Below, piece after piece: positions 7,056 through 13,304 of a DNA stretch of 25,071 bases. This DNA comes from a virus, in the IMG/VR virus record IMGVR_UViG_3300049491_000064, positions 1 through 25,071 of that record; one strand, written 5' to 3'. Position numbers and translations under genes: made by a program. The notes under the pieces are model-generated. The model saw only the letters and a list, made by a program, of their open reading frames with translations, was not told where the DNA came from and searched no databases. Positions within the stretch are counted from its first letter, which is position 1. Each line of letters begins with the position of its first letter.

Positions 7056-7930
7056 ATACCGACATACCCCGGCGAGAATCGTACCTCGCATGTCCCAGTG
7101 TCCGACGCAACGGACGTGTTAAACGATATAGTATTGTCGCCCGGCTCGACCCCCCACCAGTCAGCAAAGTCGCTCTTTACCCCAAGGAGTGTCGTTGTAT
7201 CATTTAAAACAACTGTTTTCTTGGCCATATCAATCACGACCGTGTCGCTTGCCCCGAGGGTGTAGTTTAGCTGCATATAGATGCCTCCAGATCGAGAGTT
7301 CTGGATATATGGGCTGGACATCGCACCGCGCAGGGTGATGATCGGTAGCGTCGGCGCATTGCCGTTGTTGGTGACAACAACTGATCCACCGATCAGCGAG
7401 CTTGAGGTAATAGGGAAGACGACTGGCAATACAAACCCACCGCCAGACGGTCGCGTGAATTGTGTGCTTACCACCTCTGTCTCTCCGTAGATCAGCGGGG
7501 AAGGAGATATCAGCTGCACTTGAAAGTCGGTTGCGAGCACCGTGTCCGATGACAGCACTGGTCGGCGTGCGACGAAACAGTCGACGAAGTAGGTGAAGTT
7601 CGAGAGTGTCGTAAATGTCAGTCGGAGTGGCTGCGGGACGCCGTAGGCGTCCTTTTGGATAGCTAGTGCCTGCGAGAACAAGAAGCGGTTATCTTCGTAT
7701 GACTCGACGGAATCGCCCTTGATCTTGCCCTCAAGCGTGATAGTCCTCGAGCCGTAGAACTGGCTCGCAATAATGCTTCCATCCTCACCAGCCCGCTCGT
7801 TCTCGGTGATGCGGTAGTCGGGTGAATCAAGCCCCTCGACGTTCTGAAGCCAGATGTCATTGTAATTGACAATGTCATGGATCTTGAGTTGGAGCGGGTT
7901 GTCCGCTGTTCCAAGGTAGGCACTACGCAT
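7052..7930 (-). CDS. Distal tail protein (Dit-like, siphophage tail component)
   Basis: This encodes 292 residues. The N-terminal half has typical Dit features: a strand-rich start, then the loop R-A-G-E-D-G-S-I-I near residue 47 and F-Y-G-S-R-T-I-T-L-E-G-K-I, the belt-like fold that forms the hexameric ring at the tail end. The C-terminal half (from about residue 150) is a beta sandwich with S-P-L-I-Y-G-E and V-V-V-T-N-N-G-N-A-P-T-L-P, the second domain common in these tail components. The start overlaps the tape-measure stop by 8 bases and the stop overlaps the hub start. Gene order (tape measure, this, hub) is the classical one for siphophages. Confidence 0.85.
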   Translation of the reverse strand: MRSAYLGTADNPLQLKIHDIVNYNDIWLQNVEGLDSPDYRITENERAGEDGSIIASQFYGSRTITLEGKIKGDSVESYEDNRFLFSQALAIQKDAYGVPQPLRLTFTTLSNFTYFVDCFVARRPVLSSDTVLATDFQVQLISPSPLIYGETEVVSTQFTRPSGGGFVLPVVFPITSSSLIGGSVVVTNNGNAPTLPIITLRGAMSSPYIQNSRSGGIYMQLNYTLGASDTVVIDMAKKTVVLNDTTTLLGVKSDFADWWGVEPGDNTISFNTSVASDTGTCEVRFSPGYVGI

Positions 7931-9434
7931 GGCTGAGTCTGAATCCTAGCTCTCGGTTTGCCGATTCGATGTCTACCTGTTGATATACATTGTTTGTCTG
8001 GTAAATAGTGGTTCCCCCTCTACCAGACATTATATTCTGCGAATCGCCGTTGGAGTAGACGTTGCTACCCTTTGGAAGATGCACCAGCTCAGGCCCGCGC
8101 TCACCAACGACCGCAAGACCACCAGCAAAGTTGCGAACACCGTCGGCGAATCCCGGTATCTTGATATTCGACACGCCACCGCTGATAGTGTCACCGATTC
8201 CCTTGACGTAGCCAGATATATTGTCAACGACGCCCTTGATGCCGTTGTATGCGTCCCTGAACGGCCTTGTAAGCGCGTCAGCAACGCCGGACACCGCAGC
8301 GGCAATCTTGCCCGGAAGCGCTTTGAACCAGTTCACGACCTCGTTATAGCGATCTACGATCCATCCGGCGGCGATCGACGTATAGCTGGCGAATCCATCA
8401 AAAGCCTTGCGAGTAGTGTCTATGATGTACACCAGTGTTGCGAATGCCCCGACAAGGCCAGTAGCAATCAGCAGGACTATCCCTCCGATTATCATCCCTG
8501 CGATCTTCAGGCCGTCCCCGAGGATGCGCAGCGCATCGGTATTCTTACCGATGTAGTCGAACGTCGGCTGCATGAACTTGAGCCATTCCTGAAAGGCGTT
8601 GACGATGAATTGGACACCAGCGAGCAAGTTCTCGCCGATGACTTTCGCTAATGCCTCAAGCTCTGGTTTGTGCTCTTGAATGTAGTCGCCAAGCCGTCCG
8701 AGCTGCACCGACAGTGCATCAAAAATCGGCTTGGTGGCGACACCCGCCAGCTGTGTCAATAAGTCCTTGATCTGGTCGAAGCGTGCGGCCGTCGTTTTTC
8801 CCTGAGCGGCCACAACGTCATAGTCGATGCCCATCTCTTTCAGCGCAGTACGGATGGCCTCAATGGCCGGGACGCCCTCAGCCTTTAGCTGGTTCAGTCG
8901 TTGACGCGGCAGATTGAAGCGCTCGACGACCGACACGAAGTCGCCCGACAAAGCCTCGCGAAGCGAGAATGCAGCTCCTTTCAGCCCCTCCTCCGGGTTG
9001 ATAGCAGCCAGCACCTCTGCCTGCTTGACGAGTGTCTCCAGCGCGACGCCAGATTGCTTCGAGGCCGGAATCAGGTTTGCGGCAGCGTCGGCCATGTCTG
9101 AGAAGCTGAACTGCGTCTTGGCGGCCTCGTCCTTGACGAATGCCAGCACTTCGCCAGTCTTTTTGGCGTCCTTGGTGAACGCTTGTATTTTAGCCTGTGA
9201 CTGCTCGATAGCGCTGTTGAACTGGAAGCCCACGGCGACGGCGGCTCCAGCAGCGGCAACGGCGGCAGTGCCAGCCACGATCGCGACGTTTTGGAGCATA
9301 CCCGAAAGGCCGCTCAGTGTTTTACCGAGGCGGCCACCGCTGTCATCAAGCCTATTCAGCTCCCGCTCTGTCGAGTTGATGCCGGAGTTGTCGGCTACGG
9401 ATGAGATCTTGACTTTTACATCATCGTTGTTCAC
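7923..9434 (-). CDS. Tape measure protein, short type
   Basis: This encodes 503 residues from a GTG start, which lies inside the end of the tail-chaperone extension frame. An N-terminal charged region is followed by a hydrophobic Ala/Gly/Val segment (about 48-71). A helical core rich in Ala, Lys and Gln comes next (about 75-300), with A-L-S-G-D-F-V-S-V-V-E-R-F-N as in tail tape measures. A second hydrophobic stretch covers about 308-340, and the C-terminus carries G-E-R-G-P-E-L-V, a motif common at tape-measure ends. At the family's rule of thumb of about 0.15 nm per residue the tail would be near 75 nm, short for a siphophage. The protein sets tail length and enters the cell during DNA ejection. 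Confidence 0.92.
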   Translation of the reverse strand: MNNDDVKVKISSVADNSGINSTERELNRLDDSGGRLGKTLSGLSGMLQNVAIVAGTAAVAAAGAAVAVGFQFNSAIEQSQAKIQAFTKDAKKTGEVLAFVKDEAAKTQFSFSDMADAAANLIPASKQSGVALETLVKQAEVLAAINPEEGLKGAAFSLREALSGDFVSVVERFNLPRQRLNQLKAEGVPAIEAIRTALKEMGIDYDVVAAQGKTTAARFDQIKDLLTQLAGVATKPIFDALSVQLGRLGDYIQEHKPELEALAKVIGENLLAGVQFIVNAFQEWLKFMQPTFDYIGKNTDALRILGDGLKIAGMIIGGIVLLIATGLVGAFATLVYIIDTTRKAFDGFASYTSIAAGWIVDRYNEVVNWFKALPGKIAAAVSGVADALTRPFRDAYNGIKGVVDNISGYVKGIGDTISGGVSNIKIPGFADGVRNFAGGLAVVGERGPELVHLPKGSNVYSNGDSQNIMSGRGGTTIYQTNNVYQQVDIESANRELGFRLSHA

Positions 9435-9941
9435 GCTGTCGCTCCAATTGCTGCTCTATTCCGTACATCTCCAGATCGTTGATAACGACACTGAGTGGGA
9501 TCACCTTCTCCATATCCGGGAACCATGGCTGGCGCATGACGCGCCGCCACTTATACATCAGATACTTTGCTGAAACTGCACCGTTACTTTGCCCGGTTGC
9601 TGTTCGGATGATGTTTTTTTTTCATCTTTAGTGAGATAGTCAGAGAGTCCGAGGTGTTTGACGAGTTCTGCGAAGTCCTGTGCTTTGAATAGCGCTATAT
9701 TCTCCTCAGTAATCGGAAACTCCGACCCATCCTCGTCCTCGATATTCCAGTCGAGGATGCGCTTCGCGAGAACCTTTCGACCGATGACGACGTCCGATGC
9801 CTTGGTATCGATGTCGTCCATCTCGCCGACAGTTACTTCGCCAGAAAGCATTCTGACACGACACTGTTGGTCTTCTGGAAGCTCTGCGGTACTCGGTAGC
9901 ACCACTGTTACTTCTTTGAGCCGTTGGATATATTTTGCCAT
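9421..9941 (-). CDS. Tail assembly chaperone GT-type fusion by predicted -1 frameshift
   Basis: After 109 codons shared with the 127-aa G-type protein, a -1 slip in the nine-A run (9614-9622) continues as N-I-I-R-T and adds 64 residues, for 173 in all. The extension ends at a TGA (9421-9423) that overlaps the tape-measure start region. It fills the otherwise empty 9435-9557 gap and holds the conserved-looking stretches Y-L-M-Y-K-W-R-R and W-F-P-D-M-E-K. The G/GT pair is the known arrangement before tape measures, as in phage lambda. An alternative is reinitiation at an ATG overlapping the G stop (TGATG, 9556-9560), giving a separate 45-aa protein from the same frame. The frameshift is inferred. 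Confidence 0.75.
9558..9941 (-). CDS. Tail assembly chaperone (G-type)
   Basis: This encodes 127 residues that are acidic and helix-rich, with no membrane segment. Between the major tail protein and the tape measure, phages encode a soluble chaperone that coats the tape measure during tail assembly. Size, position and the slippery run near its 3' end all match. The start has a clear AGGAG ribosome site that overlaps the stop of the major tail gene. The last 18 residues, after the A-run, are Gln/Ser-rich and look like read-out of the zero frame after the slip site. Confidence 0.82.
   Translation of the reverse strand: MAKYIQRLKEVTVVLPSTAELPEDQQCRVRMLSGEVTVGEMDDIDTKASDVVIGRKVLAKRILDWNIEDEDGSEFPITEENIALFKAQDFAELVKHLGLSDYLTKDEKKTSSEQQPGKVTVQFQQSI
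9614..9622 (-). other. Slippery run of nine A (minus strand), -1 frameshift site
   Basis: The minus strand reads GAT GAA AAA AAA ACA in the G frame, which contains A-AAA-AAA, a strong -1 slip heptamer. It lies 17 codons before the G stop codon, and the -1 frame stays open to the tape-measure start. Confidence 0.75.
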
Positions 9942-9952
9942 TGCTATTGCTC

Positions 9953-11137
9953 CTAGATGGTCGCCAAGTTATTGATCATTTTGATATCGAATCCCTGACC
10001 ATCAGACGGGTCATATGCAGGGATATAGTCTATCTCGCTATAGAGGATGTCTCCAGCCTTGAGCGGTGGCTTCGGGCTGTTGCCGACCTTCGTGTTGTTC
10101 ATGGTCATGCGCAACTCGTACACCTGACCGTTTTGATACACATAATGTCGCGCGACCCACGCTGTTTTGATATTGGCGTGGTAGTTTTTCATGTCGTCGA
10201 GGGTGTCGAAGAATCGTTTCACCTTGAGGCTATATCCACCGACGGTACGGATCAGAGCGGCTGGATCGCGACCACCAGATCGCTTCTCGCCCTTCTCGTC
10301 TTTGAAATTGTGGTAGGCTTCCCACGTTGTGCCTTGCTCGAGACGGTTCTGTGCGGCTGATAGAGCAGCGGCGGCAGTAGCGCCGTTACAGAACTGGGTG
10401 TCGCTCCATGTGAACGGGTTCAACAGAGTAAACGATGGCGTGGTGGCTGGACGTAGGCTGATCATGTCGCCAGCAGCGAAAGCAGCAGCCGATGCACCGA
10501 GTACGATAGTGATACCATCACCGTTGACGGTCGTGACGGTCGTGTCGAGGGTAGCACCTGTGGATAACTTGGTAATACGAACGAGATCGCCTGCGACAAG
10601 CCCCTTGCTTGGTGCGATCGGATCGTAGTCGATCTTCAGGGTAATAGTGTTAGTCGATACTGTAGCGATTTCTCGAGTGTTGAACGACCCGAGAGCCGAC
10701 AATGCAAGCTGCATGGTCATTTCATTATCATTGTAGCCGGGGGTGAGCTTTGAGTTCTCCACGCCGAAGAATCGTGTCACGACGTTTCCAGTCGAGATGT
10801 CGACGGTGTAGCTATTAGCTGAAGCACCAAGAGTGTACGGGTGGGTGTATGGCCCTGTGCCAGTGGTCGTTCCTTTGGTCAGGGTCATGTCCAGCACCTT
10901 CGCCATGGTGTTTGGTTCAGCCATGATCGTTGCGGGGCCAAGATGCTCGCGCTGTCCGTATAGCACCTGATAGGTGTCGAACTTGCCGCCATAGATAGGC
11001 TGCTGGCGCTGGTAGTTCATCTCATTGACGATGTCTTCGTCGTACAGTGGCACATAATCGGTAGGAGTCAGCGGGACGCCTCTCGTCGCTTCCTTGACTA
11101 GTGCGAAATATCCAAGGTTGGCCAGACGTTCTGCCAT
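9953..11137 (-). CDS. Major tail protein (tail tube)
   Basis: This encodes 394 residues. The N-terminus (A-N-L-G-Y-F-A-L-V-K-E, then T-P-T-D-Y-V-P-L-Y) is the standard opening of siphophage tail tube proteins of this type. A strand-rich domain follows. A central Thr/Val-rich insert (about 150-235) has L-V-A-G-D-L-V-R-I and F-A-A-G-D-M-I-S-L, which look like a small inserted beta domain. The C-terminal part returns to tube-like strands ending in Y-D-P-S-D-G-Q. It is longer than simple tube proteins, consistent with an extra domain on the tube surface. The gene order (terminator candidate, small gene, this, chaperones, tape measure) fits. Confidence 0.85.
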   Translation of the reverse strand: MAERLANLGYFALVKEATRGVPLTPTDYVPLYDEDIVNEMNYQRQQPIYGGKFDTYQVLYGQREHLGPATIMAEPNTMAKVLDMTLTKGTTTGTGPYTHPYTLGASANSYTVDISTGNVVTRFFGVENSKLTPGYNDNEMTMQLALSALGSFNTREIATVSTNTITLKIDYDPIAPSKGLVAGDLVRITKLSTGATLDTTVTTVNGDGITIVLGASAAAFAAGDMISLRPATTPSFTLLNPFTWSDTQFCNGATAAAALSAAQNRLEQGTTWEAYHNFKDEKGEKRSGGRDPAALIRTVGGYSLKVKRFFDTLDDMKNYHANIKTAWVARHYVYQNGQVYELRMTMNNTKVGNSPKPPLKAGDILYSEIDYIPAYDPSDGQGFDIKMINNLATI

Positions 11138-11138
11138 G

Positions 11139-11363
11139 TTACATCACCTCTCCGTTTACGTTTGGCGACGCATCAGTGACCATGTTTGGCTGGCGCACCT
11201 GCGTTCCGACAACTTTATTATCAGTATCAGCACTCGTCTCGCCTGCAAGTTCAAACTGCGGGCCTGCAAGCTCGATTGGTGAGTCAATATAGCCGTTTTC
11301 GTCAGCGACGCCGACCCCCGGTACGACAGCCCCTGCTCCGTTTTTCACTTTATAGCGATACAT
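11139..11363 (-). CDS. Small protein beside the tail tube gene, function unknown
   Basis: This encodes 74 residues that are acidic overall with a basic first ten residues. V-P-G-V-G-V-A-D-E-N-G-Y-I and an L-A-G-P-Q-F-E-L-A-G segment suggest short beta strands. There is no membrane segment. A GGAGG ribosome site precedes the ATG. The stop lies 1 base before the tail tube start, so the two are surely co-translated. Small genes in this slot often encode neck or tail accessory proteins, but I recognise no family. Confidence 0.6.
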   Translation of the reverse strand: MYRYKVKNGAGAVVPGVGVADENGYIDSPIELAGPQFELAGETSADTDNKVVGTQVRQPNMVTDASPNVNGEVM

Positions 11364-11401
11364 GTTGCCTCCATTATCCTTTTATGCGCTTATGGTGTCA
11401 A

Positions 11402-11899
11402 TCAAGTGCGATTTGTCACGAAAACACGTTGCCTCAATGACAACGTAATATTTGCCTGAGATCTGATATATTGCTCGTCCATCGGTAGAATATCGTACTC
11501 GATCCGTACATCTGACTTCAAAATCCGTCCGTTCTGCGTATAAAAAGTGCGCAATCCGTACAGCATCGTACCCGGCAAATAGCTTCCATCGGTGGCTCGA
11601 GCGCCTACCATGCGGCGGAGCTTGCGCTCTGACAGGTCGGTATCGGGACTGGCTCCGATTTCGTCGGCCTTGTTCAGCACAATACTGATCATTATCGTCT
11701 CGTAGTACTCGTCGGTCATGGTAGCGCCGAGATCCACACTCTCTGATACTTTGTAGAGAACGATCGCCGGGAAATTGTCCTTCGGTATGTCGATCGGCTC
11801 GCCCTCGTAGTATGCCTTGATCTTGTCGCCAAACGTGCTGCGACAAAGCTCCATAAGAAGCGCCACGGTGTCTTTTTGAACGTTTGCGGTATCTTCCAT
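11402..11899 (-). CDS. Tail terminator/tail completion protein candidate
   Basis: This encodes 165 residues in an alpha/beta mix. An N-terminal helix is followed by F-P-A-I-V-L-Y-K-V and later strands (E-T-I-M-I-S-I-V-L-N and D-V-R-I-E-Y-D-I), resembling the small proteins that cap the tail tube (gpU and gp17 types). Its slot between a virion-morphogenesis protein and the tail tube gene is where terminators occur. The start overlaps the preceding stop by one base (TAATG). A longer antisense-like frame in another minus phase (11382-11936) covers it but has no recognisable content. The assignment is by position and fold impression. Confidence 0.7.
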   Translation of the reverse strand: MEDTANVQKDTVALLMELCRSTFGDKIKAYYEGEPIDIPKDNFPAIVLYKVSESVDLGATMTDEYYETIMISIVLNKADEIGASPDTDLSERKLRRMVGARATDGSYLPGTMLYGLRTFYTQNGRILKSDVRIEYDILPMDEQYIRSQANITLSLRQRVFVTNRT

Positions 11900-12360
11900 T
11901 ACAGTCCAGCCTCCTTGATCTTACGGCGAACTTCACTCTGCACGCGCAGTCTGATTATCTCCTTGACAGCGCTATTGATACCCATCATTTGACGACGTGG
12001 CAGGCGCGTGCGCGGGAGGCTTGACTGGTGGTACTTGAAGTACGGCATTCGGTTTGATATCTCAACGCTCGTCTGTGTGCTCTTGTGGCGGAACCCGCTC
12101 ATCATTTTTCCCGTTCTCACCAGAGGTGGACGGCCGGGATAGTGTCGTGATTTCCACAATGCGTAGGCGGTCTGTAGCATCGGCCATTTGTTGCGATACA
12201 CACCACCCTGCGACAAGAACCCACGAGTCGAGTAGTAATTCGAGACGTCATCACCGATCAGGTTCATCAAGCGCTCGTTCGTCTCGAAGCTATGGCCAAG
12301 CTTTTTCAGTTTGGCTATCTCCTCGTGAGTCCCGGTGATTTTGACCGATACCTGAAACAT
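11899..12360 (-). CDS. Phage virion morphogenesis (Mu gpG/HK97 gp10-like) head-tail joining protein
   Basis: This encodes 153 residues that are strongly basic. The family-like block runs from about residue 43 to 92: an F-x-x-G-G-V-Y-R-N-K-W-P-x-L stretch, a Lys-containing helix, then P-P-L-V-R-T-G-K-M-M-S-G-F. Such proteins join head and tail at the neck. The start overlaps the connector stop (TAATG) and the stop overlaps the terminator start (TAATG), so this is part of a tightly coupled neck cluster. Confidence 0.8.
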   Translation of the reverse strand: MFQVSVKITGTHEEIAKLKKLGHSFETNERLMNLIGDDVSNYYSTRGFLSQGGVYRNKWPMLQTAYALWKSRHYPGRPPLVRTGKMMSGFRHKSTQTSVEISNRMPYFKYHQSSLPRTRLPRRQMMGINSAVKEIIRLRVQSEVRRKIKEAGL

Positions 12361-13304
12361 TAGAATACGTCGCTTATCCTGAACAGCCTCTCGCCACCGC
12401 CCTGATCACCATCAGTGTCTGCCGTGGTAGCGTTTGGCCACATTTGCATAGCTGCGGCAGACGACAGCGCGAGGCTGGAGCCGTTCGCGTCGGTGACGAG
12501 TGTCTTCTTTGACTTCAGATCATCAAGCTCGCCGATTGCGAGGTCGTACTTTGCCTTGGCAGTGGTGTACGCATTGCTGAACTGGTCGTACTGCTCCATG
12601 GCCAGCATAGCGCCGCCGATGCGGGCAGTGAGATCACGGACGTATGGGCTGATAGGCTCGGTGAATGGCAGTGTGTACAGACCATCAAGAGTACCGTTGA
12701 GCAGCTGCTGCGCCGCCCGTCTCTTGAGGTCAACAGTGTTGTCGAGGATATTATAATTGCTCAGGAATCCAGCCTCGCGCCTGACATCCTCGAGCGTACA
12801 ATAGCTAACCTGACCGCCACGGACAGCGAAACTGTCGGCGATGTTCGTTTCAGCCGTCGATGTTGAGTTAAAGTATGTAAACTTGTACCAGTATCCCGAC
12901 CCGCCCGATGCGTCGGTGTAGCTCGTCTCTAGCTGGTCGTAGTCGATGGTGACGGTGCTGAGTAGCGAAAAACTGCCGTCTGATGGTTGCGTTCCGTCGA
13001 CATTGGCGGCACGATAGACGCGGATACTGTTGCCGAATAACGTGCTGATATCGTCGTAGCGGGTGTGTAGCTTCGAGGTGACGGCAGACAATGACACTAC
13101 TTGGCCACTTGGAGCACCGCTGACAGTGCGCAATTCCCCCAGTTCCGACCCGAGGCGACCGATGTATATATAGTTACCGTTGGCGATATTGTCGGCATAT
13201 TCCACCGATATGGTGCTTGCGCCGATAGCAACATCAGCCGCCAGTTTTGACCGTTCAACGACGTTGTTTGGCGAGAAGTTCGATACTTTTATTGTTTGGC
13301 TCAT
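12360..13304 (-). CDS. Head-tail connector (DUF1320/Mu gp36-like) with beta-rich N-terminal extension
   Basis: This encodes 314 residues. The C-terminal portion (about 165-275) is helical with Y-C-T-L-E-D-V-R-R-E, then V-D-L-K-R-R-A-A-Q-Q-L-L-N-G-x-L-D-G-L-Y, P-F-T-E-P-I-S-P-Y-V-R-D-L-T-A and a helix G-G-A-M-L-A-M-E-Q-Y. This is the pattern of gp36/DUF1320 connector proteins, which are usually about 130-150 residues. The first 160 residues are strand-rich (V-E-Y-A-D-N-I-A-N-G-N-Y-I-Y-I-G) and look like an added beta domain. The start overlaps the fibre-like gene's stop as ATGA. Confidence 0.78.
   Translation of the reverse strand: MSQTIKVSNFSPNNVVERSKLAADVAIGASTISVEYADNIANGNYIYIGRLGSELGELRTVSGAPSGQVVSLSAVTSKLHTRYDDISTLFGNSIRVYRAANVDGTQPSDGSFSLLSTVTIDYDQLETSYTDASGGSGYWYKFTYFNSTSTAETNIADSFAVRGGQVSYCTLEDVRREAGFLSNYNILDNTVDLKRRAAQQLLNGTLDGLYTLPFTEPISPYVRDLTARIGGAMLAMEQYDQFSNAYTTAKAKYDLAIGELDDLKSKKTLVTDANGSSLALSSAAAMQMWPNATTADTDGDQGGGERLFRISDVF

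Noticed and set aside
7980-8651. 223-aa plus-strand frame inside the tape measure gene
   Set aside because: Antisense shadow with no ribosome site and no recognisable content.
8914-9573. 219-aa plus-strand frame opposite the tape measure and chaperone
   Set aside because: Antisense shadow with low-complexity Ser/Ala composition, crossing gene boundaries.
11382-11936. 184-aa minus-strand frame overlapping the tail-terminator candidate
   Set aside because: Arg/Ser-rich shadow in another phase; the 165-aa frame has proper overlap spacing and folded-looking content.
12740-12765. TATAAT on the minus strand inside the connector gene
   Set aside because: It lacks the TGN extension and a -35 box and lies within coding sequence, so it is probably chance.
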